Positions 17,139-25,103 of a stretch of DNA of 64,000 nt are shown here, one piece after another. Origin of the DNA: Amycolatopsis sp. CA-230715 (GTDB lineage Bacteria; Actinomycetota; Actinomycetes; Mycobacteriales; Pseudonocardiaceae); the NCBI RefSeq assembly GCF_018736145.1, contig NZ_CP059997.1, positions 9,981,501 through 10,045,500 on the forward strand. The letters run 5' to 3'. The translations under genes were made by a program, and so were the position numbers. The notes under the pieces were generated by a model. It was given only the letters and a program-made list of their open reading frames with translations. It ran no database searches and was not told where the DNA came from. Position 1 is the stretch's first letter, and every line of letters begins with the position of its first letter.

Positions 17139-20100
17139 TCAGGCTGTCGAGTTCATCCAGTTCTTGGTGAACGTCTCGCCCAGCATCCGGGTGTAGACGT
17201 CGAGGTCGAGCGCCGCGATCAGGTGCCTGACGCGCTCGGCCGGCAACGTATGCAGGTCGTCGTTCACGACGACCGTCGACCACGCTGGGTCGATGCCGTT
17301 GATCCGGCGGATCACGACATCCTGATCGTCGGGCAGCACGGTGAGCCCGTCGGAGGTGCTGGCCTCGGCACGGGAGGTCGCCCAGCCGTGATGCCGCAAG
17401 ATCCTGAGCGCGACCGGGTCCCGCCGGACACCGGCGATTCCACTGTCGCGACGTTTGCTCTGGCTGGCGGCGGTGACCTTCCACGCGCCGGCGTTGTGGA
17501 GACTGACGGCCCCGGGAGTGCCGTCGTGGACGATGAAAACCCGGTTGACCATCTGCAGTGGTCGCGGGTCGGTCAGGTCCACGTCGCTAGCGTCGTCCTC
17601 GCCAAGGTCGGTGGTCAGCGGATCCGCGGCGAACGGGTAGGTGATCGACCCCCGGGACGCCGCGAGGACGTTCTGGAAGAACAGCAGAGTTGCGACCGGG
17701 TCGTCAGGGCGGATCGCCTCCTGGATCATCTTGCGGCCCAGCGCGGGATCAAACGGCTCCGCGAGCGCTGCCTCTCCCCTGCTCGCCACGGTCTGCAGGT
17801 ACCGTGCCAGGGCGAAGTCGAGCACCGCCGGGTGTGCGAGCGACTTGGTCGGGGTCGGGCCCGCGTAGCAGGCCAGCGTGCCGCCGGAGGCGGTGAGGAT
17901 GGCGCTGTCCGCGACCGTCCGGCCCGCGGCGGGCGCGGACAGTTCGAGTCGATTGTTAGAGTCCTTGCTGATCAGGAACATCAGCTCCGGCTCGATGTCC
18001 ACGCCGATGACCGCCTGCTGCTCGGCCAGCACGCGGTTGTTGGTCGCCTCGTCGAAGCCGCTCTCGCCGCCGACGATCGAGTAGAGGCCGTCGGTGTTCG
18101 TCGACGGAATGCGCGCACCGGCCAGTGTCTGTGCCTGCCCGATCCGCCAGGTGAACAGCTGGCCGAGGATGCGCATCGAGATGATGCGGTTGTTCATCCG
18201 GATCGGTGTCCTGTGGGCGGCGTCGCCGGCGCCCGAGGCCGAGTTGAGGATCAGCTTGGTGCCGTTGCGCAGGGTGGCCAGCCGCGTCTTCTCCTCAGCG
18301 GAGATTCCCGGCCGCGCCATCTCGCGGCTGTATCGCTCCTTGTCCGCGAAGATTCTCGCGTACCGGTCCTCGCCCAGCTCGGGGTTGTAGAACGCCCGCA
18401 TGTTGCGCAGCAGCTTCGGGTAATAACTGGTGAAGTCCTCATGGACCACCAGTCCCGCACTGGTACGCGCGAACCGCGGATGCAGTCTGGTGGACTCGTC
18501 CTCCCTCCTGACGAACAGAGCCGGTGCCTTCTTGGCGGGCTCGACTCGGTAGGCGGCCTTGGCCGCCGTCGTGTTGGCCAGAACCACCTTTCCGTCCACG
18601 ACGGTGCCATCGGGCAGGGTCACATGCAGAGCCTCGGTGTCGCTCCGCTGTGTCGCGAGCAGCATGGCGGGGTCGGGCGTCTGCGCGTGGCAGCGAGCGA
18701 GCTGCTCGGCCTGGACGGGGTCCCCGTGCTTGGGCTTGCGGTACTTCACCTTCGCGGGGTCCGACCCGAGCAGGACGAGGCGCTTGTCGACGACGGTGCC
18801 GTCGGGCAGCGTGAGCCGGTTGTGCTGCTCTTTGGCCTCAGCGACGAAGTCCCTGGCGTCGGGGTAGTGCATCCGGGCTCGCCGGAGCAATGTGTCGTGC
18901 TCAAGGTGCTCGATCTGGTCGGCGGTGTATACCGCCAGGTCCGCCTCGGCCCCGTGGATACCTCCGGTCGAGAACGTCGCGAAGCACGACGAGGGTGTGG
19001 CGTCGGCCCGGAAGTACGGCACGTTGTTCGGGGCTTTGGGGATGTCGCGCACGGATCGGGCGGGCAGGGAGAACGTGCTCCGGTACTCCGCCGAGTCGTT
19101 GAAGTTCTGGCCTTCGATCGCACGGTAGTACTCGACGACCCGCATGAACTGCCGGTGGGCGTCGGCTTGTGCCGGCGTGACGGCCGGGACCGTGGCGGGG
19201 TCGGGTGCGACGTTCTCCTCGAAGAAGCGCACGCATTCGTCGAGCACGTTCGTCACCGGGACACCGTGCTCGCGTGCGACCTCGGGGTGGGGGTAGCGGA
19301 ACGAGACCGTCTCGATGTCGTCCAACGCCTCGTACGGCGCGAGAATCCGTCCCACGAACTTGGCCGAGGATGAGTCGATGGTCAGGCGATCTCGCCGTAC
19401 CGCTCCGGTCCGGTGGAACACGGTCTCGGGATACTGCGCGAGCAGTCCCGCCTTGAGGTCGAAGCTGTTCGCGTACGCCGGGTGCCGGAACAGCTGGGCC
19501 AGGCCGACGCAGTCCGAGACGTTGTAGGCCAGTAGCTCGTAGAGCTGTTCGACGCCGGTGATCGAGGTGTCATGACTGAGCTTCTCGGATTCTTTGATTT
19601 GATGGCCGAGCATCCCGAGCAGGCGCTTGAGACTGACCTTGACCTGCAGTTCGTTGAGCCGCGCCACGTCGAGGTGCCGGCCGGACTGCAGCATGGCGCG
19701 CCGGATCCTCGCAGCCGGGCCGTCCCAGCCGAGGTAGCCGGGCATGTACTCGAGATGCCCGGTGAACAACCGGTCGTTGTGGTCGCGGAGCGTCCGCGCT
19801 GTGGTCGGCTGAAAGAGCTCAGCGCCGGCGGGGTTCGGGAAGGCCTCGTTGAGGTACAGGGCCAGCATCGTCGTGTCGTAGTTCAGCGAGTTGTAGCCGG
19901 CGAGGAACGGGTGCGTCGTCGGGTCGTAGCCGGGATCGGTATCGCAGACCGGGCGCAGGCTCTCTGGATAGTCCGAGTTCTCGCCGCGATCGTTGACCTG
20001 GTCGGCGTTGGAGAGCCCGACGAGCGCGGCCAGCCGGAGATTGCTGTTCTCGTGCCGCAGATCCAGAAACCGCACCTGCGTTCGCGGGAAGGCGGCGAGG

Positions 20101-20327
20101 CCGGGGTTGCTGGCGAAGATGGCGCGGCCGAGCACCTGCGGGTCGACATCGTCGGCGATGGTGGTGCTCTCCGGCGCGTCGTCGACGAGATAGAACACCT
20201 CGAGGTCCGCTGAGCCATCAGGGTAAGGCGTGTAGGCGCACAGGCTGAAGGCGTTCGCGAGAGATTCGATGTCGTAGAAGGTGAACAGTCCGTCGGCGGC
20301 GGTGACAGAGGTGCGCTGCGGGGTCAT
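17139..20327 (-). CDS. family B DNA polymerase with 3'-5' exonuclease domain
   Basis: 1062 aa. Exonuclease: Exo I D19-I-E21, Exo II N146..Y150-D151, Exo III Y268-xxx-D272, all ligands present. Polymerase: motif A DFTSYYP (D631), motif B K691LILN695, motif C TNTDG (N744-T-D746). Motif C has Asn in place of the usual first Asp (DTD). Between the exonuclease and motif A is a roughly 160-residue insertion containing two copies of a TLPDGTVVD-type repeat (about 506-534 and 569-597). I see no protein-priming TPR1/TPR2 signature with confidence. Expected replicative polymerase of the element, acting with the prim-pol, SF3 helicase and SSB. GAAAGA-type ribosome site. Confidence 0.88.
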   Translation of the reverse strand: MTPQRTSVTAADGLFTFYDIESLANAFSLCAYTPYPDGSADLEVFYLVDDAPESTTIADDVDPQVLGRAIFASNPGLAAFPRTQVRFLDLRHENSNLRLAALVGLSNADQVNDRGENSDYPESLRPVCDTDPGYDPTTHPFLAGYNSLNYDTTMLALYLNEAFPNPAGAELFQPTTARTLRDHNDRLFTGHLEYMPGYLGWDGPAARIRRAMLQSGRHLDVARLNELQVKVSLKRLLGMLGHQIKESEKLSHDTSITGVEQLYELLAYNVSDCVGLAQLFRHPAYANSFDLKAGLLAQYPETVFHRTGAVRRDRLTIDSSSAKFVGRILAPYEALDDIETVSFRYPHPEVAREHGVPVTNVLDECVRFFEENVAPDPATVPAVTPAQADAHRQFMRVVEYYRAIEGQNFNDSAEYRSTFSLPARSVRDIPKAPNNVPYFRADATPSSCFATFSTGGIHGAEADLAVYTADQIEHLEHDTLLRRARMHYPDARDFVAEAKEQHNRLTLPDGTVVDKRLVLLGSDPAKVKYRKPKHGDPVQAEQLARCHAQTPDPAMLLATQRSDTEALHVTLPDGTVVDGKVVLANTTAAKAAYRVEPAKKAPALFVRREDESTRLHPRFARTSAGLVVHEDFTSYYPKLLRNMRAFYNPELGEDRYARIFADKERYSREMARPGISAEEKTRLATLRNGTKLILNSASGAGDAAHRTPIRMNNRIISMRILGQLFTWRIGQAQTLAGARIPSTNTDGLYSIVGGESGFDEATNNRVLAEQQAVIGVDIEPELMFLISKDSNNRLELSAPAAGRTVADSAILTASGGTLACYAGPTPTKSLAHPAVLDFALARYLQTVASRGEAALAEPFDPALGRKMIQEAIRPDDPVATLLFFQNVLAASRGSITYPFAADPLTTDLGEDDASDVDLTDPRPLQMVNRVFIVHDGTPGAVSLHNAGAWKVTAASQSKRRDSGIAGVRRDPVALRILRHHGWATSRAEASTSDGLTVLPDDQDVVIRRINGIDPAWSTVVVNDDLHTLPAERVRHLIAALDLDVYTRMLGETFTKNWMNSTA

Positions 20328-20357
20328 CGTGCTGAGTCTCTTTCGTCGAGTCCGTGC

Positions 20358-20630
20358 TCACGGCCGCGAGGTGTCTGGTTCTGGGGCGCGCCACGGCCAG
20401 GTGGGGCCGGGTATGGCGCGCCACTGCGGCGCGTCCATCCGCCGGGCGGCTTCCGCGGTCAGCCATGCCCTTTCTCCGCGATCGGTGGCGACCCGTGATC
20501 GGGTAAGGAGATTGGTGACCCGCTGTTCTCGGGCGAGGTCGGCCAGCGCGGTACGTACTTGCCCCTGCTGCCGCGCGAGTTCGAGGACGGCCTGGGTGAG
20601 GGCGGCGAGTGCCTGGGAGGTCTTGGACAC
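20358..20630 (-). CDS. hypothetical small protein (90 aa), GTG start
   Basis: Begins VSKTSQALAALTQAV, two amphipathic helices followed by a Pro/Trp-rich tail (GPTWPWRAPEP). The GTG at 20630 lies 5 bp after the SF3 helicase stop with CAGGA upstream, and the stop is 30 bp before the polymerase start, so the gene sits between helicase and polymerase in one operon. This arrangement suggests an accessory or coupling factor, but no family is recognised. Confidence 0.6.
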   Translation of the reverse strand: MSKTSQALAALTQAVLELARQQGQVRTALADLAREQRVTNLLTRSRVATDRGERAWLTAEAARRMDAPQWRAIPGPTWPWRAPEPDTSRP

Positions 20631-20635
20631 GTGGC

Positions 20636-22468
20636 TCAGTCCTGTTCGTCGTCTGGGGTGTCGGCGTCGCTCGGGGCGACCGTGTACCTGAGAAGTCCGC
20701 GGTAGTTGGCTTGCAGAAGGGGCTGGGACCGCTTGTCCGATTCCGTGCCGCTGTAGTGCGGGTTCATCCATTTCCTCAGCTCGTACTCGGCGATCAGGGT
20801 TTCGGGTTTACTCAGCATCTGGCCGGGCCGGATCTTGCGGTTCTTGTCGGGGCAGTGCCACAGAGGGTCGGCCTGGACGATCGCCACGAGATCGGTGATG
20901 AACTGCTTATGGCTCACCGGCGAGCCCGATGGCGAGACATCGGCGAACCAGGATTTATACAGGTCGTAGAGGAATGTGAACGGCGCCAGGTCCCAGACCA
21001 GCCGTTCCCGGAACTCTTCCCAGAACGCGCGCACGGGGTCGTTGGCTTCCTTGTACTCGGCCATGACCTCTTTGGTCGCCACAGGTTCAGAGAGCTGGTA
21101 GTAGTGGCCCGGGTCGGCCGCCCCCGCCCGGTTGAGCACGTACCACAAGGCGTATTCGAGGACGTCCTGTCGCTGGAGATAGTCGTCCTTGATGTACTTG
21201 CGTTCCCTGCCGGTGTAGCTCTTGGTGAAGGGGACGAACAGCTGCCTGCGGTAGAACGACTCGGACTTGTCCTTCACGCGGGGAAACCCGTTGAGGCATT
21301 GGACCATGAACCCGAAGAACTGGTAGGCGATCGGCATCCGGTACTTGCGGTTGATCTGGATGACGTCGTTGGTGACGATCGCCTTCAGGTTCGCGGCCCG
21401 GTCGATGAACGTGCCTACGTCGTTCTCGTCAACAATGATGGCAGTGGCGCGCACCAGTGGCTCGAGCGCGAAGTCTTTGCCGAAGTCCGAGAGCGGGATG
21501 GAAGTGTGCGCCCGGGGACCGCACAGATTGCGCATCAGCGAGCACAGGGTGCCTTTGCCGTTGTTGCCCTCCTCGGAATAGAACCAGGCGGTCTTGCCCC
21601 AGGGGACGTGTGGCCGGATGATCGCGCCGATGATCTCCCAGAGAAGCTCGGGGATGCCGTCGTCGTCGGACAGTTCGCGGACCCAGGACTCGATGTTCCA
21701 CACCGTGCCGTCGACCGGGTGGGTGATGACCGGGTTGTCGGGTGCGTCGACGTAGTCGATGTGGCATTTGGCGAGGAAGACCAGTGCCGGGTGGAAGGGA
21801 ACCAGCGATTTCGGTTCCAAGTGGAAGGTCGTGCCGCCCACGGTGATCTCCCGCGCCTCGCGGCCGTAGTGGAACACGCCATTGTTCACCGCGATGAGAT
21901 CCCGGTGGCGGCATTGGTGGGTCCGGGGCGAGTCCTCGCGCAGGACCGCGAGGACCTCGGCGAACTCCTTGAGCGTCAGCTGCGTGTTGTACCTGCGCGC
22001 GGCGGTGCGAATGTCATCCTCACTGGTCGTATAGGTTCCGCGGGAGCGTCCAGTGGCCTGGTACATCGCCAGCAGGTCGTACTCGCGATCGGTGTCCTTC
22101 GTGCTGGGCGCGATGCGGATGACGTGGTGCAGACGCAGGAGGATCTGCGAGACCTGCCAGTAGGTCAGGCACCGCAGCAGAGGCAGCTTCTCCGCGGCGG
22201 TACGTGCCTTGTTCTGGATTGTGCAGACGCTGTTGACGATCGCCAGCAACTCCTTCTCGAGGACTCTCGGTGGCGGCGCGTCGGCCGGGTCGATGACGTC
22301 GAGGTAGGCCGCCGTGCAGTGGGTGATGATCTCGTTCTGCGGAGCGGCGCCGCCGCTGCCGGAGAAATGCGCCATGACCCGAGTGGCGGCGTCGGCCGCG
22401 GGGTTGATCGGCGTGGCGCCAACGTCGTCGTCGCCGGGTGCTGGTGCGGGAGACACAGAGGTGGTCAT
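20636..22468 (-). CDS. D5-like superfamily 3 replicative helicase
   Basis: 610 aa. Walker A EGNNGKGT (300-307), Walker B IIVDEND (344-350), motif C QCLNGFP (390-396), then SESFYRRQLFVPF with conserved arginines: the phage/plasmid D5/DUF5906 SF3 helicase pattern. The N-terminal 280 residues correspond to the D5_N-type region; no AEP catalytic motifs are seen in it, matching the separate prim-pol gene. Predicted hexameric helicase loaded at the origin. It is the first gene downstream of the putative origin region (22.85-23.27 kb), and a TCGATA-type operator lies about 120 bp upstream. Weak ribosome site. Confidence 0.85.
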   Translation of the reverse strand: MTTSVSPAPAPGDDDVGATPINPAADAATRVMAHFSGSGGAAPQNEIITHCTAAYLDVIDPADAPPPRVLEKELLAIVNSVCTIQNKARTAAEKLPLLRCLTYWQVSQILLRLHHVIRIAPSTKDTDREYDLLAMYQATGRSRGTYTTSEDDIRTAARRYNTQLTLKEFAEVLAVLREDSPRTHQCRHRDLIAVNNGVFHYGREAREITVGGTTFHLEPKSLVPFHPALVFLAKCHIDYVDAPDNPVITHPVDGTVWNIESWVRELSDDDGIPELLWEIIGAIIRPHVPWGKTAWFYSEEGNNGKGTLCSLMRNLCGPRAHTSIPLSDFGKDFALEPLVRATAIIVDENDVGTFIDRAANLKAIVTNDVIQINRKYRMPIAYQFFGFMVQCLNGFPRVKDKSESFYRRQLFVPFTKSYTGRERKYIKDDYLQRQDVLEYALWYVLNRAGAADPGHYYQLSEPVATKEVMAEYKEANDPVRAFWEEFRERLVWDLAPFTFLYDLYKSWFADVSPSGSPVSHKQFITDLVAIVQADPLWHCPDKNRKIRPGQMLSKPETLIAEYELRKWMNPHYSGTESDKRSQPLLQANYRGLLRYTVAPSDADTPDDEQD

Positions 22469-22586
22469 GCAGCGGTCTTCTCCATCGCTTCACGACCCGA
22501 CCGGCAGTGCGCGGGACGCCGTTCGGTCTCGTAATCGAATAGGAACGCGTTCCCGACTCTATGTCATTCGACTCGTCTTTCGCAAC

Positions 22587-22612
22587 GAGTCGATAGCCCT
22601 ATCGATAAGAGG
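22587..22612. promoter_or_regulatory. TCGATA-type operator upstream of the SF3 helicase
   Basis: GAGTCGATAG (22587-22596) and CTATCGATAAGAGG (22599-22612) share the core of the 12-bp repeats upstream of the parR-like gene (32284-32318). Likely bound by the same regulator. Confidence 0.5.
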
Positions 22613-22851
22613 GTTTCGGGGCCACCGCAGCCCTGCGACGTCGGGCGCGGCCGCCTGCGAACACGTGATCACGCGAGGCCCTCCCGGTACACGAGTGCCA
22701 CGAGCTCGGCTCGCCCGCACACCCGCGGGCGGCGTGAGCCGCCCCGCCCTGGTCAGGGATCGGGGAGTTCGGCTGACCGGTGCCCCTGAATCCCGAGGTC
22801 GCGAGCACACGAATCCGCCGCGGGCCAGTACCCCCTGGGGGTACGGCTATG

Positions 22852-22874
22852 GTGTACCACGAGACGTGGTACAC
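22852..22874. repeat. origin array site 1 (3-nt spacer palindrome)
   Basis: Perfect 10-bp arms GTGTACCACG (22852-22861) and CGTGGTACAC (22865-22874) with a 3-nt spacer. Outermost left member of the mirror-symmetric array; its counterpart is 23244-23268. Confidence 0.85.
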
Positions 22875-22921
22875 GGGTTCGCCATGGTCAGAGCGAGATT
22901 CTCCGAGCGATGCGGGGCACC

Positions 22922-22951
22922 TGTACCACGTGGGGATACGTACGTGGTACA
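22922..22951. repeat. origin array site 2 (12-nt spacer palindrome)
   Basis: Arms TGTACCACG (22922-22930) and CGTGGTACA (22943-22951) with a 12-nt spacer, the same geometry as 23155-23184. Confidence 0.85.
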
Positions 22952-22990
22952 CCTGTTCGCGCTGGTCGGCGCGGGTTTCGATACCCCCCG

Positions 22991-23007
22991 GACCACGTGT
23001 ACCACCT
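22991..23007. repeat. origin array site 3 (half sites)
   Basis: GACCACG followed by TGTACCACC (22999-23007), two forward-oriented half sites immediately beside the A/T-rich run. Confidence 0.65.
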
Positions 23008-23102
23008 TTTCATAACTAAATACACACGCGAGGACGAGAGACGGGGATGGCGGAGCCGAGCTCGTTCACTCGCTCGCGCGCGCATGTAAACAGTCGCGAA
23101 AA

Positions 23103-23120
23103 GGTGGTACTCGTGGTACA
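23103..23120. repeat. origin array site 4 (tandem half sites)
   Basis: GGTGGTAC (23103-23110) and CGTGGTACA (23112-23120), two reverse-oriented half sites; mirror partner of site 3. Confidence 0.7.
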
Positions 23121-23154
23121 TCGCCGCGAAATGCTGGATTATCAGCACAATCGG

Positions 23155-23184
23155 TGTACCACGTCAGGGTAGCGACGTGGTACA
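23155..23184. repeat. origin array site 5 (12-nt spacer palindrome)
   Basis: TGTACCACG (23155-23163) and CGTGGTACA (23176-23184), spacer 12 nt; mirror partner of site 2. Confidence 0.85.
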
Positions 23185-23243
23185 GGAGCTTATGCCGACA
23201 TAGTGGAATACAGGCGTTGTCCCAGGCCAGAGCACGTATTCAT

Positions 23244-23268
23244 GCTGTACCACGACACGTGGTACAGC
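23244..23268. repeat. origin array site 6 (3-nt spacer palindrome)
   Basis: Perfect 11-bp arms GCTGTACCACG (23244-23254) and CGTGGTACAGC (23258-23268), spacer 3 nt; mirror partner of site 1. Confidence 0.85.
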
Positions 23269-23601
23269 AGAACAGGTCAGCCTCCCCTCCCCCTTCCTGG
23301 ACGACCGGGGCGCCGCGATCGGGAAGCCCGCCGTGCGATAGTGGTGACAACCAGGTCTATTACGGGGCTGTTCTGGGGCACGACTCGGGCGTGCCGTTGC
23401 TCTGCGGGCTCTGATGAGCCCTTCGGAAGCCCTGTTGAGCGACGAAGTCCGCGCCGTACAGAGGCAGTCGGCGCCACCACGCGCAAGGGGTCCTTATTGC
23501 GCGCGCGTGGCCTTTGCCGTTTCTTGCATACCCTCCGCACTGACTGATATGCTGACGTCCGGCAAATAAACAGCGGTCATCTCACCAGACAAACGCGTCG
23601 C

Positions 23602-23656
23602 AAAAAAACGAGGCCGACGAGTTTTCCTGCGGGAAGGGATACTCGTCGGCCTCGTT
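23602..23656 (-). terminator. intrinsic terminator of the 137-aa gene
   Basis: 15-bp perfect stem (23607-23621/23642-23656) followed on the minus strand by a run of T (A-run 23602-23608 on plus). Textbook rho-independent terminator 19 bp past the stop at 23675. Confidence 0.9.
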
Positions 23657-23674
23657 CTTATGGTGGTACGACGG

Positions 23675-24088
23675 TCACATGCCGGCAACCACGCTCAGGT
23701 TTCGCGCGAATCGCGCCTCGGCAGCCGCGCGGCCGCGGTGGCGAGCCCACATCGGTGCTTCGACAGCGTAAAGGATCTCGTAGGTCACCACCGTGTTGCC
23801 GTTGCAGGGTGTGGTCCCCTGGATCTCTTTCCGCACGATCTCGCGGTATCCGGCCACGTCCTCCGCGCGTTCGAGGAAGCGTTCCAGTTGGACGTTCGCA
23901 CGTTGGTGTGCCTGGGCGGCGGTGAGGCCGCTGGCCGTCATGACATGGACGTGGACACGACCTCGATCGAAAGTGGGGCACCCACCCGTGTCGAGATCGA
24001 AACTGATCTTCGCGTGGCCGATCGCGAGCCGATCCGGCTGGATGAGCCGGCCCCGCGCGTCGTAGGTACAGCTGCTGACGATTGCCAT
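23675..24088 (-). CDS. hypothetical protein (137 aa)
   Basis: Alpha/beta protein with a Cys in the N-terminal region and a central helical stretch rich in Arg/Glu. No domain recognised. The ATG at 24088 follows GAAAGGAGAGG, an excellent site, so the longer frame to 24211 is rejected. Single-gene unit between hairpins at 24202-24236 and 23602-23656. It borders the putative origin, so it is a candidate origin- or iteron-binding protein by position only. Confidence 0.7.
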   Translation of the reverse strand: MAIVSSCTYDARGRLIQPDRLAIGHAKISFDLDTGGCPTFDRGRVHVHVMTASGLTAAQAHQRANVQLERFLERAEDVAGYREIVRKEIQGTTPCNGNTVVTYEILYAVEAPMWARHRGRAAAEARFARNLSVVAGM

Positions 24089-24146
24089 GATGGGTTCCTC
24101 TCCTTTCTTCACGAGTACCAGTGAACCACTCCTTTCAGCCACCCCC

Positions 24147-24170
24147 GGTGACCGGATCAGCCCGGTCACC
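24147..24170. terminator. 9-bp hairpin
   Basis: Arms 24147-24155/24162-24170 lie just past the CPBP protease stop, alongside the stronger hairpin at 24202-24236. Confidence 0.35.
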
Positions 24171-24201
24171 CCAGGGCAATGATGTCCCGACCTAGGTCCG
24201 A

Positions 24202-24236
24202 CATCGACCACTGTGCGGCGAGCACAGTGGTCGATG
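24202..24236. terminator. 15-bp perfect hairpin after the CPBP gene
   Basis: Arms 24202-24216/24222-24236 with a 5-nt loop, starting 22 bp downstream of the minus-strand stop at 24258. Confidence 0.7.
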
Positions 24237-24257
24237 AGCGCGGGAGAGTTGTACTGC

Positions 24258-25085
24258 TCAGCTCTCCTGTGTCTCTGTCGTGCGCTCCGCCTTGCCCCGC
24301 CGGGGTTCCACGATGCTGGCCTCGAGTGTCGGCGTACTGCTGATTTTCCACATGAGCGGCAGCGCGCCGCCGGCGAGAACAGCTGTCAGCAGCAACGCCG
24401 AGACGGGGTTGCTCAACCCTGCCAACACCGGAGCGGGCACCACGATGGCCGCAAGGTTGAAACCCAGGTGCACGACCACGCAGGGCCAGAGGTGGCGTGT
24501 GCGCTCGTAGACTAGGGTCAGCACCACCGCGATAGGCAACGCGGACGCGAACTGCACGATGTTGCCATGCAGGATGCCGAACACCCCGGCGGTGAACAGG
24601 ACCGCGGCCCCAACACCCACCCGCGTGCGCGCCAACGGATACAGAAGCCCCCGGAAGAGGATCTCCTCCGCCACCGGCGCGGCCACCAGCGTGAGCACCA
24701 GTGCCGCGGTCGCACCAGCATGCTCCCGTGCTCGCACGGACGTGTCGAAGCCAGTCGACCCCACCGCACCATAGAGCCACAACGCCACCGACTGACCAGC
24801 GAGAAACGCGAGAACGGCGCACCCCGCGGCGGTCCAGGCCCAGACCGGGGTGTCTCCCGCCGGCCGCGATCTCGGTGCGTAGGTGATCCACTCTGGTCGG
24901 GCACGCCGCACAACACCGACGAGCACGACCACGAGCAGATCGGCCACGATCGTCCCGAGGATCGGCTCTCCGACAATCGACACCACCGCGACACCGAGAC
25001 CGAGATACGCCGCGGCGACAACCAGTGCGACAGCGAGGCACCACCCGGCATCACGCAGGCGGCCGTCGATTCCTGGAGCGGCCAT
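24258..25085 (-). CDS. CPBP-family intramembrane metalloprotease
   Basis: 275 aa, about 7-8 hydrophobic segments. CPBP (CAAX/Abi) motifs are all present: motif 1 EEILFRG (E140, E141, R145), motif 2 FGILHGN (H173) and motif 3 HLGFN (H206, N210). Family members process prenylated or membrane-bound substrates; some confer bacteriocin immunity or phage resistance. ATG 25085 with GAAGG upstream is preferred to the GTG at 25091, which is too close to the site. The start lies 18 bp past the recJ stop, so it is probably co-transcribed. No known partner is evident nearby. Confidence 0.88.
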   Translation of the reverse strand: MAAPGIDGRLRDAGWCLAVALVVAAAYLGLGVAVVSIVGEPILGTIVADLLVVVLVGVVRRARPEWITYAPRSRPAGDTPVWAWTAAGCAVLAFLAGQSVALWLYGAVGSTGFDTSVRAREHAGATAALVLTLVAAPVAEEILFRGLLYPLARTRVGVGAAVLFTAGVFGILHGNIVQFASALPIAVVLTLVYERTRHLWPCVVVHLGFNLAAIVVPAPVLAGLSNPVSALLLTAVLAGGALPLMWKISSTPTLEASIVEPRRGKAERTTETQES

Positions 25086-25103
25086 GGCCACCTTCCCGAG
25101 ATG

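Larger units (their letters stand above)
22469..23600. other. 1.1-kb gene-free region, putative replication origin
   Basis: No coding frame with a credible start on either strand. It contains a TCGATA-type operator (22587-22612) near the helicase promoter, six GTACCACG/CGTGGTAC sites arranged mirror-symmetrically around about 23055 (entered separately), an A/T-rich run (about 23007-23030) and a small hairpin TGCTG..CAGCA around 23132-23147 containing TTATCAGCA, only loosely like a DnaA box. Location directly upstream of the SF3 helicase-polymerase operon supports an origin. A centromere or a multi-operator promoter are alternatives. Confidence 0.6.

Noticed and set aside
17112..19373. 753-codon plus-strand open frame
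   Set aside because: Antisense shadow of the PolB gene: Val/Gly/Arg-rich, no domain, no ribosome site. High-GC coding strands routinely create such frames.
20358..20771. 137-codon version of the small protein between helicase and polymerase
   Set aside because: The first 47 codons overlap the helicase end out of frame and have no ribosome site; the GTG at 20630 fits better.
23132..23147. DnaA box near the putative origin
   Set aside because: TTATCAGCA matches the consensus only partly and is a single copy, so it is not listed as a feature.
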